Of a DNA stretch of 64,000 nt, positions 35,037 through 44,696 are shown one piece after another (within the stretch, counting starts at the first letter, position 1; the number at the start of each line of letters is the position of its first letter). The DNA lies in NCBI GenBank assembly GCA_022822005.1, contig JAJECO010000097.1, positions 62,001 through 126,000 on the forward strand, in the 5' to 3' direction. This stretch comes from Candidatus Poribacteria bacterium (GTDB lineage Bacteria > Poribacteria > WGA-4E > PCPOR2b). A program made the translations under genes and the position numbers. Below the pieces are notes generated by a model. That model searched no databases. It saw nothing but the letters and a program-made list of their open reading frames with translations, and had not been told where the DNA came from.

Positions 35037-38000
35037 TTAACGCAAAATTGCTAACCGACCGATTTCTTTGATCCTGCGTCCATCTGTTTCAACGATTACT
35101 TTGTAGAAGTAGACACCATTTGCCAAGCGCTCGCTATTCTCATCGCGGGCGTCCCAATCGGTCTCGTTGTAGCCCCGTCTCGCTGAGGCATCTTCGATTG
35201 TCCGGATGAGCCGACCGCTCACGGTATAGATTTTGACTGTAACCTGATCTGGTGCTTGTGCGAGGTTGTAGGTAAAAACTGTGTTGGTGCGTATGGGATT
35301 CGGCACGTTCAGCAGGTGGGTGATGGATACGGGTTCCTCAAGATGGAAACGGTATATTTGCGATTTGAGTGTATTTCCACTGGTATCCGTGGCAAGGATT
35401 TGGAGTTGGTATTCGTCATTTGGCAGATTGGGTTCAAAGTCGATCCATGTTTGCGTAGGTTGGGTAACATCGAACTGAAACTCGTAATGATTTTCAGGTA
35501 GTGGAAACAGGGGGTTGCTTGTTGAACCGAAGGCAAATTGAACCGTGGTTGGATTAATTCCACTTTCGTCTGCGATCAGAATCTCAAATTTCGGCTGTTC
35601 GCGTATAACCGTTCCATCCGTCAACATTTCATTGTTGAGAAGGATTTCAACGGTTGGCGGTTCAAGGTCGGGTTGCTCTGCCACAGAGAAGCGAAAATCA
35701 CGGAATCCAGCCTCACCGCCAAACGTATTTCCTGCCAAATCATTTACCCTGATCCTAAAGCGGTAGTGACCGATAAACAGTGTTGGCTTATAGCGGATGG
35801 AGGTTGACGTTACCTGCTTGCCACTAATCTCAAGGTTCTTAATTGTCTCGAATGCTCCTCCGTCCTTACTCATCCCTAAGCTGAAACTGTCCATATCCAC
35901 TCCGTTTTCGTCTGTCAAGAGAAGCGAGATTTGAGGACGGGGCGAGATAGTGCTACCGGGAGTAAGGGCTTCGCCATCTATCCACAGTTGGACTTTGGGT
36001 GGCTCCTGATCTGAACTTCGCATAAGGGCGTAAGTCGAGGGTGCGCTTGTCTTAGTGGTTACGATGCCTACGGTCATCTTGCTGAACTTGAACTTGTCTC
36101 CAAACTCGAAGGGTAAGTTGTCGGTGGCTTTGAAGCCCAAGTCCGTCGAGGACGAGACGCGCACCTCGATTCCGAGGTTGTCAAGGATCAAAGGCTGATT
36201 GACCTGCCCCACAGCAGGATTTCCCGCCGTATCGAGAGCCAGCTCGTTTCGCGCATTGCGTAGCTCGAAATGTTTGCTATCCCGAAAAAAAATCAACCAG
36301 TCACCGAGGTCGGGCTGCCCGTCCTTGCCAGCAATCTGATCTTTCGTTCTGATGTCCACGTGCGCAGAACCTCTGCCACGATTGGTGTTCCACACTCCAG
36401 AAACGCCGGTGCTTCCGTTTGGGCTAACATCGGTTTCAAAGGTCAACACATCACCGAATTCAAAGACCAGATTTCTGTTTAGGGTGTCTGTTTCCCCAAG
36501 GCGGGGAATCTCTAATTCGATCCCCAATTCCCCATCTCTGAGGGTTTGACCGATGTGTCCGGTTTGGTCGAGTTCTTCGATCTCACGGTTGCCTTTTCTT
36601 TGCAGGAGGACGCGATACCGGTCTGGATCAAGGAAAAAGATTGCCCACCTTCCCGACGGCGTGAGGCTTGGATCGGCGCGAATATAAGAGGGCTGCAATT
36701 TTTGGATGCTTGTGTTTTCGGCTTGTGTGGGGGTTACAAAGTTCTCTGAAACTAAGTTCCCGGTATTATCGCGCAATACTTCTGAGGGCAGCCGTTTCCA
36801 AGCGTTGATGCTCGGTTTCCATTGATAGATCGCGAGATCGCTTTGTAAGGCGGGGTTAAATGCCACCGCTCCGGGATTCAGTCCCTGATTTGCCTGTAAA
36901 TGATCTTTCAGAGCCCCCAGATCTAAACGGAACTTGAGTGACGCTGGCTTGACCAACCGCTCGGTATCAGAATATAACTCGATTTGATATGCTCCGATTT
37001 GCGAGACAGGTCGGCGGGGAAGTGGGACAAAACGGAGGTCAGGTTGAGATGAGATGAGCGGTTCGATTGTATTGACGGACAGCGTTGTTTTGGGATTGAG
37101 GACAGTTCCGATTGGGAATACGACCTCAAATATCCGATCCAAACTGAGCGCGGTGAGTTCTTCGTCAGCCTTCAGCGTAAATTCGTTGACTACAAAAGAT
37201 CCGGACCCTTTGTTATCAAGCGAGCGGGGTTCATCCAGCTTACCGATAACTCCATCCTCATGATCGTCGCTGGGCGATTCTGGGTCCGCGAAGACATAGA
37301 TTCGATGAAAGCCGGTGGACAAAGGTTCAGGGAGACTCAATGTCGCTTTCGTTTCTTGAAGGTGTGTCTCTCCCGAATGCCACGCATCGGCTCTGACCGA
37401 GACACGCCCAAGTATATCTGCTTCCGGGTCGATCTGGCCATCCCCATTCCGATCGGGATCCCCCTCTGCGAACCAAACCTCGATCGCGGTATCGATTTTC
37501 TTGCCGCCATCGTTCACCAGTTTGGCGGTCAGTGTATGTGCTTGTTTATCTTTTGAGAATGTGTAGCGGAGGGGAGCGGTCACTGCAGAGGCGATGGCAA
37601 TGTTTGCCCCTTCGGGCACCTTGAGAGATTTTTTCTCGGTTCTGATGGTATGATTGGTGTGGTCGGTCACTACGATTTGATACTGTATAGTTTGCCCACC
37701 TTTCGGCAGGGGGATTGCGGTTTGCAGCTTGTACCACCGACCACCGTTCACCGCAGGAGTTGGTGGTGCCGGGTGGGGTATCATTTCGACCGTATGTTCC
37801 TTGGATTCTCCGCTATCGCTCCAAGCTGCTTTTATCAGCTTCAGTCCTGTGGGTCCTTCGTTGTCCGCTATTAGTGCCGAAAGATTTAGTGTGTTGATAT
37901 CTGGGTCAAGATCTTCACGGATGTCGAGAATAGCTGGCTGATACGTCCAGAATTTTGTCCCGCCCACCGCTGTCCGCTGATCGTCGAGAGCAAGGAGACG

Positions 38001-41000
38001 AACGATACCCTGTCCGGGGGCGACATTCTCTGGAACGGGAATACGGATCGCGCCAAAATCGCCTTGCCACACTTGGATGCTATTCTTTTGCTGCTGCAGA
38101 TCATTAAGTGAATTATCATCCAAATCGTTGGCGAACAGTGCCAGCGCCGACATCGTCCCAGTGCTGAAATCGGTCGCCTTGCGAAACGCTGCCGTTCCCG
38201 TGATCGGTGAAGGTTGGTACTGTCCAACAGTATTATGGCGGATGATCAGTTCTTTGCTCGGATCGACTGCAACGTTCTCCAACTCGACTTGAATTTCCAA
38301 TTCCGGCACGGCGAGACGCGTTGCTGGATCACCGAAGAGGGTGTACTGCGTGGCGGTAGGGATCCACAGTTGAGGGGCAGTCGTCATGAACTGCGTTTTT
38401 GCATCAGTGACAATTGCACCAAGAGTTGAAGGTCTAACGGTGAAGATAGAGGTAAAGAGATTTCTATCGAATGCTGCATTGACCGTTGCAAAGGTCAAAC
38501 GGGTTGCGCTCAAGACACCAATAGCACCGGCGCTGCCCATCAGAAATTGTTCGCTTAAACTGCGTTGCCCGAATTGTAGCGGCTGATCAAACTGCCCGTT
38601 GAGACATGTCGTTGTGATGATGAACGGCGGGTGTGCATTTCGTAGATTCTCTGCGTCTGCAATGCGGAGAATGCCCTCATCTGCCCACGTTTGAGTGCCG
38701 CCGTGCCCCGAATATTCGACGACGAGGACCCCCTCATTAATTGTTGATATGATAGCTTGGTTGGTCCGTTCTGGACTCTCGATCCGCCGCAGATATACCT
38801 TGCGGGTATCGTAGCCGACGGGAATATACTCCTCAATGAGTTGTTCGCTGTTTCGCTCAAAGATTTCGTCCCCGACGTTATTTACCGCGTTATCCGCTAC
38901 CTGCATCAATCTGCCCTGCCATAAACCGGGTTGATGCTTTGCTTCATAATTGATAATCTTTTTCACCATAGCATCCAACTCGTGCGGCGATTGTACTGGG
39001 AGTCGCCCGATAAACATATCTGGCAGTGGATCGTCGCCGCTAACGGTGACAAAATGGTGATCCATAGCGGTTTCCCCACTCGCTGGTGCCCAACCGTGAA
39101 AAGTTGGTACGTAGATAGGGTGGAGATCATAATCTCTGTTCAGTACCTCTCGATATAACTGGACAGTTGCGCTTTTATAGTCGTAGTGGGCGTCGCCGAC
39201 TAACAGGACGTATGTGGGCTTAGGGGTACGCCAATGGATGTAGGCGTGACGTAAAAACTTTTGGATTGCCAGCGGATTAAAAATTCCGTGATTGAACTGA
39301 TCATATACCTCCTCGATGTCAACAACCTTGACGGCTAAGCCTTGTGACCGTCGGAAGGTTGCGAGCGCTTGGATACTATTGATAAAATTGCTGTGGGAGA
39401 TAATGATATAGTCTGCTTGATTGGTGGGGTTGCTGATTACTGATGGCTTGGCGGGGATAATATGATCCACCCGAGCATATCTCTCTCGCTCAACGACAAA
39501 ATAACTGGTCGGCGATGTCAAATTATCCTCAAAGATTAGCTGAAAATTGCCATCCTTATGTTCAACCCGACCGTTAGCGAGTTTTGCAACCATACTTCCA
39601 TCGTGGGTCTGATATACATCAATATTACGGTGATGAAGATTTGTCACACGGTACTGAACCCGTCCGATTCTTCTTGGCTCGGTTTCTGAGTTAAATTCGA
39701 GCACTCCCTCAAACGCTTCAAAGGTGCGCCAATAATCAATTTCAAACCAATCCAGATAAAAGTCAGGCACGCCTGCCGGTGTGTCATTTCGATCTTCGGC
39801 TATGATCTTCAGAACGTTCGTATCCCCCGGCTTACTAAATCGCGACATTTCGATCTTACGCGGAACTAACGGCCCAGCTTGCTGCCGCCACTCGGCGACT
39901 CCCCCAAGCTGCGCGCCGTTAAACAGAATACGCGCCTGATGTCTGGCGTTCCGTTTGCGCGATGCACCTTGGAACTTAATCCGAATTTCAGCATTTCGAT
40001 TCACTTGCCCTCTCGGTGCTATATGAGGCAGTTGAACCGAGAAATCTTTCTGGTTGAACCTATCGTCTGCTCCACCTGTCAAACTTTCCCAGAAATAGTG
40101 GTCTGCCCCTTCAGATTTCACATCAAGCAGCTGATCATATTTGGGGTTTTGTTCGAAGTGCAAGGTTTTCTTGAAAGCGAGTGGAGTGGGCGCATTCAGC
40201 ATTTTTGGGGTCGCGTCTCTAACGGGTACCTGTGAACGACCAACACCACCCCAACTCAGCCAATACACGTTAGTATCGGTGAATCTATCCCCGATTGGTG
40301 CGTCCCCGTAAAACACAACCGAGTCGTCCCGATTGAATCTACTGTCTGTGTTGTCGTCAAAGACATGAAGACCGACCCGGCGTCCACGATTTTCCATCTT
40401 TAGGGTCTTAAGTTCAATATCCTCGGGGGTGGCACCGGCGCGTCTGAGTTCGCTATATGTGATTTGATACAGCCCTGTTCGGCTGATCAGGATTTTATAT
40501 CTCTGGGAAGGGAGGGTAGCCTGCTGTGCCACGGGGGCAGCAGGGGCACTTTGGGGCAAGCGCCTCCATACTTTTGCCTGACTGTAATTCAGTAGTTTTG
40601 CCTGAAAGAGCTGCTCAAAAGCCTGCGACGGTTCTATCACAAAGGAAGGCGCAGCAAATCGGTCTGAATTCCGATGGGATTGGGTGGATGAAGAGGTGGC
40701 ATTGAAGGCGATTCGGATTAACAATTCGTGACAGATTTTGAGCTGCGATTTAGCGGGGTTATACTGAATCGGCTGGATTTGGAGTCGTGCGATCTGTTGT
40801 CCACGGATGAGTCCAATCGGTCTAACTTCGACAAGTTTGGCCGGGTACGGACGATCCCGTCGGTAAAAGTTCGTGTCAATGATGGGTGTTGGTTGGGGAT
40901 TGGTGAGACCCGATGGTTGGGTGGGGATAATGCGCTCGGTTTGGCGGACTTCAAGACGGGAATCAATCACGGTTGCATATGGTGCGGCATCAATGGGAAT

Positions 41001-41321
41001 CCCAATTAGTTGTGAGTAGGCAGGCAAACTGGGGCGTCCCACCTCCGTCATGAAGGTTGCGCCTGCGAAGGAAATCTGAGTGAAGGTGCGTTCATTAATT
41101 TCTTGCGAGTTGAATCGCAGGGTCGGTGCCTCAAATTTGACGAGGAGGCTATCCGTGTCTGCTTGGACAATATGGAGCGGAGATTTGGCGGCGATAGTGG
41201 CGGCGGAGAGCCAGAAGATTAGGAGCGTGTAGAATGTGAAACGGGATACGTAAGCCGTGGTGCGTAAATGAACCGCTGATACCGGATCCGGTTTTTGATT
41301 GCCCATTACTATAGCCGTCAT
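35037..41321 (-). CDS. Giant secreted C25 (gingipain-type) cysteine peptidase with FlgD-like C-terminus
   Basis: About 2,094 residues. A long n-region and hydrophobic segment (SRFTFYTLLIFWLSAATIAA) form the signal peptide. A propeptide-like part is followed by the C25 peptidase: LLVGDAHYDYKS, catalytic His in EYSGHGGTQTW and Cys in TTTCLNGQFDQP (near residues 870 and 905). Then come CARDB-like beta domains, two repeats of about 110 residues (each opening W-IFF-D and ending FEFGD), two Ig-like repeats ending in FEI/ISL plus acidic loops, and a FlgD-like tail (VPNPIRTNTVFTYNL to end), as in type IX-secreted proteins. ATG 41321 was chosen; a TTG at 41375 overlaps the upstream gene. Confidence 0.88.
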   Translation of the reverse strand: MTAIVMGNQKPDPVSAVHLRTTAYVSRFTFYTLLIFWLSAATIAAKSPLHIVQADTDSLLVKFEAPTLRFNSQEINERTFTQISFAGATFMTEVGRPSLPAYSQLIGIPIDAAPYATVIDSRLEVRQTERIIPTQPSGLTNPQPTPIIDTNFYRRDRPYPAKLVEVRPIGLIRGQQIARLQIQPIQYNPAKSQLKICHELLIRIAFNATSSSTQSHRNSDRFAAPSFVIEPSQAFEQLFQAKLLNYSQAKVWRRLPQSAPAAPVAQQATLPSQRYKILISRTGLYQITYSELRRAGATPEDIELKTLKMENRGRRVGLHVFDDNTDSRFNRDDSVVFYGDAPIGDRFTDTNVYWLSWGGVGRSQVPVRDATPKMLNAPTPLAFKKTLHFEQNPKYDQLLDVKSEGADHYFWESLTGGADDRFNQKDFSVQLPHIAPRGQVNRNAEIRIKFQGASRKRNARHQARILFNGAQLGGVAEWRQQAGPLVPRKIEMSRFSKPGDTNVLKIIAEDRNDTPAGVPDFYLDWFEIDYWRTFEAFEGVLEFNSETEPRRIGRVQYRVTNLHHRNIDVYQTHDGSMVAKLANGRVEHKDGNFQLIFEDNLTSPTSYFVVERERYARVDHIIPAKPSVISNPTNQADYIIISHSNFINSIQALATFRRSQGLAVKVVDIEEVYDQFNHGIFNPLAIQKFLRHAYIHWRTPKPTYVLLVGDAHYDYKSATVQLYREVLNRDYDLHPIYVPTFHGWAPASGETAMDHHFVTVSGDDPLPDMFIGRLPVQSPHELDAMVKKIINYEAKHQPGLWQGRLMQVADNAVNNVGDEIFERNSEQLIEEYIPVGYDTRKVYLRRIESPERTNQAIISTINEGVLVVEYSGHGGTQTWADEGILRIADAENLRNAHPPFIITTTCLNGQFDQPLQFGQRSLSEQFLMGSAGAIGVLSATRLTFATVNAAFDRNLFTSIFTVRPSTLGAIVTDAKTQFMTTAPQLWIPTATQYTLFGDPATRLAVPELEIQVELENVAVDPSKELIIRHNTVGQYQPSPITGTAAFRKATDFSTGTMSALALFANDLDDNSLNDLQQQKNSIQVWQGDFGAIRIPVPENVAPGQGIVRLLALDDQRTAVGGTKFWTYQPAILDIREDLDPDINTLNLSALIADNEGPTGLKLIKAAWSDSGESKEHTVEMIPHPAPPTPAVNGGRWYKLQTAIPLPKGGQTIQYQIVVTDHTNHTIRTEKKSLKVPEGANIAIASAVTAPLRYTFSKDKQAHTLTAKLVNDGGKKIDTAIEVWFAEGDPDRNGDGQIDPEADILGRVSVRADAWHSGETHLQETKATLSLPEPLSTGFHRIYVFADPESPSDDHEDGVIGKLDEPRSLDNKGSGSFVVNEFTLKADEELTALSLDRIFEVVFPIGTVLNPKTTLSVNTIEPLISSQPDLRFVPLPRRPVSQIGAYQIELYSDTERLVKPASLKFRLDLGALKDHLQANQGLNPGAVAFNPALQSDLAIYQWKPSINAWKRLPSEVLRDNTGNLVSENFVTPTQAENTSIQKLQPSYIRADPSLTPSGRWAIFFLDPDRYRVLLQRKGNREIEELDQTGHIGQTLRDGELGIELEIPRLGETDTLNRNLVFEFGDVLTFETDVSPNGSTGVSGVWNTNRGRGSAHVDIRTKDQIAGKDGQPDLGDWLIFFRDSKHFELRNARNELALDTAGNPAVGQVNQPLILDNLGIEVRVSSSTDLGFKATDNLPFEFGDKFKFSKMTVGIVTTKTSAPSTYALMRSSDQEPPKVQLWIDGEALTPGSTISPRPQISLLLTDENGVDMDSFSLGMSKDGGAFETIKNLEISGKQVTSTSIRYKPTLFIGHYRFRIRVNDLAGNTFGGEAGFRDFRFSVAEQPDLEPPTVEILLNNEMLTDGTVIREQPKFEILIADESGINPTTVQFAFGSTSNPLFPLPENHYEFQFDVTQPTQTWIDFEPNLPNDEYQLQILATDTSGNTLKSQIYRFHLEEPVSITHLLNVPNPIRTNTVFTYNLAQAPDQVTVKIYTVSGRLIRTIEDASARRGYNETDWDARDENSERLANGVYFYKVIVETDGRRIKEIGRLAILR

Positions 41322-41352
41322 GCTTTTCGGTTGGGAAATATATTCCCACACT

Positions 41353-42870
41353 TCACTCAAAGATCTCAATCTCAAGCTGATTCAGGGTCCGCATCACCCC
41401 TTCGCCGAATTCCAGCATGGAGTTGGACTCAAACTCGCTGCCGGCAAGTTGAATATGATTTGCATCTGCTTGGATTTGACCGAGCGTTGGCTCCATTGCT
41501 ACCCACTCACCTACATATACTTCGGGCCAAAAATGGTAGTAAAAAGCATCACCTTGGAATACAAGTCCCGCACAAACCCGTGCAGGGATACCGACGGAAC
41601 GTGCCATTCCAATCAGTAGGACTGTATGTTCTGTACAATCTCCTTCCAGCGATTCTAATGTTTGTAATGCCGATCCGAATCCAACCTTTAGGTTCTTGTC
41701 ATGGATATTTTCGTACACCCATCTGCACAGCTTCTGTGCGGATTTCCAAGCATTAGTCTCTCCATCAAGTACCTCGACAGCTTTCGCCCGAACCGTTGGG
41801 TGTTCCGCTTGGATGTACACAGTTGATTTCAAGAATTGTGCGAGTTCCTTATCCTCGTGCTGGTCTTGTATGGGCAGATTCAGCGTTTCCGCTCGATCTA
41901 TCATGGGGACATTGACCTCAAGTATTCCGTGGCGTGGGTCGCTATCAATCGTCAGTTTCTGGCGGCTATCTATTATTACTGCCTTTTCCAATTCTCCCCC
42001 AGTCAATCGCAGCCGTGCCTTGAGACGACGCGTACCGGGTGTTGGCCGTTCTCCTTGGGCGAAGATTTTTGTGTTCAGGATAACATCCACCTCTCCTGAT
42101 TCGCCGAGTGCTGTTTTCATATCGGTCTTTGCCAAGACCATCTTGAGTCCCATCAGCCCGACTTCCAGCCGATATATTGTGCCATTGTGTCCCAACCACT
42201 GCTTTGTCGTAAGCCCTCCCATGATGTCCATCGTGTAGTCGATGATGTAGACCGGCTCTATCTTGCCGTCAAATTCGAGTTGATCTTCTTGCAGGACTTT
42301 GATGTCCGTTTTAACGGGTTTCATGAGGTCCAGATTAAATACGCGCAGCGTATACGCATCGCCGACTTTGATGCTGCGTCGCAGCAGAAAATAACCGATC
42401 ATCTGTTCAAAAATTGTGTCGGCTGGAATCGACGTTTCACTCTGAGTTGTTTTTCCTGCGAGGCTCGTTTCAAGGTAAGCAACACCATCTTTGATACGCC
42501 CTTCAACCTGTTTTTCTTGTCTTGTCTCATTGGAGGTAGAAATAAAATAGCGAGGAACGAGATCCATACCGACATACGCGATCCGGGTTGTTGTGAGTCT
42601 TAACCCGGTGCCAGTACGCTTGAGGTCCATCACCATGTCAGCGCGCACTCGGATAGCTTCCTCGTCTTCATATCTTGATTTTTCCGTATAGAGATGGGCA
42701 TACCCGATTTTCGTGCCCATCAGTGTTAAATTTAACCAATCGTCTTGAGGTAGCTGCATCATTTTCTCAATCTCCGCCGGATCGACTTCCACCCATTCCC
42801 CTACAGCATCTCCAATTGAAATAACAAGCAAACAACAGGTGAAAAGTATCTGTTGTTTCATAAAGGACAT
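41353..42870 (-). CDS. Secreted transglutaminase-like (papain-fold) protein
   Basis: A 505-residue protein. ATG 42870 has GGAGAGG upstream; an in-frame start at 43032 would cross the promoter region. Residues 1-23 are a signal peptide. A long beta-rich N-terminal part precedes the transglutaminase core (about 395-490): Cys in LEGDCTEHTVLL, His in YYHFWPEVYVG, and the third site in WVAMEPTLGQ, where Glu stands in place of the usual Asp. The gene ends 31 bp before the C25 peptidase ATG, so both are probably transcribed together and act outside the cell. Confidence 0.88.
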   Translation of the reverse strand: MSFMKQQILFTCCLLVISIGDAVGEWVEVDPAEIEKMMQLPQDDWLNLTLMGTKIGYAHLYTEKSRYEDEEAIRVRADMVMDLKRTGTGLRLTTTRIAYVGMDLVPRYFISTSNETRQEKQVEGRIKDGVAYLETSLAGKTTQSETSIPADTIFEQMIGYFLLRRSIKVGDAYTLRVFNLDLMKPVKTDIKVLQEDQLEFDGKIEPVYIIDYTMDIMGGLTTKQWLGHNGTIYRLEVGLMGLKMVLAKTDMKTALGESGEVDVILNTKIFAQGERPTPGTRRLKARLRLTGGELEKAVIIDSRQKLTIDSDPRHGILEVNVPMIDRAETLNLPIQDQHEDKELAQFLKSTVYIQAEHPTVRAKAVEVLDGETNAWKSAQKLCRWVYENIHDKNLKVGFGSALQTLESLEGDCTEHTVLLIGMARSVGIPARVCAGLVFQGDAFYYHFWPEVYVGEWVAMEPTLGQIQADANHIQLAGSEFESNSMLEFGEGVMRTLNQLEIEIFE

Positions 42871-42916
42871 TTCCTCTCCAATGCATCGTATGTTGTTGTG
42901 TTCTCTCCTTCTTGTT

Positions 42917-42945
42917 ATGATAGCATAGGTTAAGGTAGTGGACAA
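42917..42945 (-). promoter_or_regulatory. Likely promoter of the transglutaminase-C25 pair
   Basis: On the minus strand TTGTCC (42945-42940), a 17 bp spacer, then TATCAT (42922-42917), 46 bp before ATG 42870. Confidence 0.45.
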
Positions 42946-42995
42946 TCGAAAACCGCCTGCCAGCCTGATATTGGGAAGGTTTCTGCCTACGGCTC

Positions 42996-43025
42996 TTGAC
43001 ACCAATAATTCAAAAATGGTATTAT
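42996..43025 (+). promoter_or_regulatory. Strong sigma-70 promoter of the sugar isomerase run
   Basis: TTGACA (42996-43001), an 18 bp spacer, then TATTAT (43020-43025), 61 bp before ATG 43087. Divergent from the promoter at 42917-42945. Confidence 0.7.
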
Positions 43026-43086
43026 ATCGCAACTATTTTAGAGGTAATCCCTTCCGGTTATGAATGAGCCCCTGCAGGAGAGAAAT

Positions 43087-43851
43087 ATGAAAGTTGGCAT
43101 CCGAGACGGTATGTTGAATTTGCCCTTTGAAGAGGTATTCGACAAAGCGAAAGAGATTGGTTTTGACGGCGTGGAAATATGTATCGGTGCCAATTATCGT
43201 GAGCACCCACTTTGGACTGAGTCCGGCGTAGACGACATCAAAGTGTTATCCGAGTCGGCTGGCATTGAAACACCGGCTCTCTCTCCGGGTGGTTTCACTG
43301 CCTATACGTTTGCCCATCCAGACGATGCAACGCGAGCCGAAGGGATCGCAATGTTGGACCATCTCTCGTCGGTCTGTCCAAAACTTGGAGCGAAGGTCAT
43401 CCTTGTGCCGTTTTTCGGCGACGGCAAGATCGAAACGGAACATATCACGTCAGCACGTTTCATTGACGGGGTGAAGGCTGCGGCGGCGACGGCGGAACAA
43501 CATAACGTCTGCCTTGCTTTAGAATCGACGTTAACCGCTGCCGAACATCAACAGATCCTCGATCAGGTTGACTCCCCGGCGGTTGGTGTTTATTACGATA
43601 TGGGCAATGCCACAGGATTCGGATATGACGCTGCCGACGAGATCCGTCAGCTCGGAGGTGCTATCGCGCAGATGCACATCAAAGATACTTCGGGCAGCCA
43701 CGCCGGCGAGGGCGGTGTTGATTTTCCCGCGGTTATCGAAGCCACTCACGCAATCGGCTATGATGGCTGGTATGTCCTCGAAACGCCGGCAGACGATGAT
43801 CCGATAGCCTCAGCGATAAAGAATCTGCACTTCGTCCGAGAGAACTACTAA
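43087..43851 (+). CDS. Sugar phosphate isomerase/epimerase (xylose isomerase-like TIM barrel)
   Basis: A 254-residue AP-endonuclease-2/xylose-isomerase-like TIM barrel. It opens IRDGMLNLPFEEVFDKAKE; metal ligands lie in LALESTL (Glu), YYDMGNATG (Asp), AQMHIKDTSG (His and Asp) and WYVLETP (Glu). Start ATG 43087 has AGGAGAG 6 bp upstream. Members isomerise or epimerise sugars and inositol derivatives; substrate not evident. First gene after the strong promoter at 42996-43025. Confidence 0.88.
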   Translation: MKVGIRDGMLNLPFEEVFDKAKEIGFDGVEICIGANYREHPLWTESGVDDIKVLSESAGIETPALSPGGFTAYTFAHPDDATRAEGIAMLDHLSSVCPKLGAKVILVPFFGDGKIETEHITSARFIDGVKAAAATAEQHNVCLALESTLTAAEHQQILDQVDSPAVGVYYDMGNATGFGYDAADEIRQLGGAIAQMHIKDTSGSHAGEGGVDFPAVIEATHAIGYDGWYVLETPADDDPIASAIKNLHFVRENY

Positions 43852-43874
43852 GATTTCCACCCAATGAGGGAGAT

Positions 43875-44696
43875 ATGAGTGTGAGTAGCACAAGGCTCAT
43901 CGACCTACAGGACCCACAACTGGAAGCCCAGAAACTGCTAAGGCTGCCAACGTCAGCGGCTGAAGCACTGTTTCAGGGATACACAGTAGACCAGCAGCTG
44001 GAAGTTATTTCCTCCACCCGTGACGCGAAGGCGCGTGAGGAACTGTATTATCTCGTCCCGGACTGTACCGAGTTAATCCAGATGAGCGTCATGGAAGATG
44101 TGCTGCAGATCTTGGATGCAAGGCTTGGTACGGGGACCGCGTCTGCTTTGTTGTCGTGCCTGTCGCCTGATCAATTTGAAGAGATGATGGATTTTGTTTT
44201 ATGGCGCAGCGGCAAGCTCGATGAAAAGACGCTCGATTTATGGCTGTTTGAACTGTCGGAGTGTGAGGTGGATGAACTTGGAGATTTGCTCTCCGAGATT
44301 GATGTTGGGATTATCGGCAGTCTATTGAGTGGACGTGTCGAGATGGACGAGGAATTCAAAGCACTGTTTATTGAGGAGGGATTGGTCGATCCGTCAACGC
44401 CGGGTATCGGCTACGCAGATGAGCGGGCGAGGGCAGTTATGGACGCCATTTGGGAAGCGGATGCCGACCTATTCGTTCGTGTGCTGTATGAACTCTTTGG
44501 GCTAGATCGGGAAGATGAGTTAGGTGAGGAACTGTGGGGGTCGCTTGAACGCGTGAAGGAGGAACAGGAAGAACGAGTCAAGAAGCGCGATAAGGCAGCT
44601 GGCATTGACATCACCGAAACAGAGATTCTCGAAAAAGTAGACCTCGATCAACTTAACTTGGAGGATAAGGAGGCGTCTGAAGTTGACGAGGAATGA
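43875..44696 (+). CDS. DUF6178-like protein, first of a pair
   Basis: A 273-residue soluble, very acidic, helical protein. The layout (LARLPT-like opening, LYYLVPDCTELIQMS, LSPDQFEEMMDFVLW, LDLWLFEL) matches what I know of DUF6178, whose function is unknown. The usual members are about twice as long; here a second ORF follows with 14 bp overlap and may be the other half. ATG has GAGGGAG upstream. Confidence 0.65.
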   Translation: MSVSSTRLIDLQDPQLEAQKLLRLPTSAAEALFQGYTVDQQLEVISSTRDAKAREELYYLVPDCTELIQMSVMEDVLQILDARLGTGTASALLSCLSPDQFEEMMDFVLWRSGKLDEKTLDLWLFELSECEVDELGDLLSEIDVGIIGSLLSGRVEMDEEFKALFIEEGLVDPSTPGIGYADERARAVMDAIWEADADLFVRVLYELFGLDREDELGEELWGSLERVKEEQEERVKKRDKAAGIDITETEILEKVDLDQLNLEDKEASEVDEE

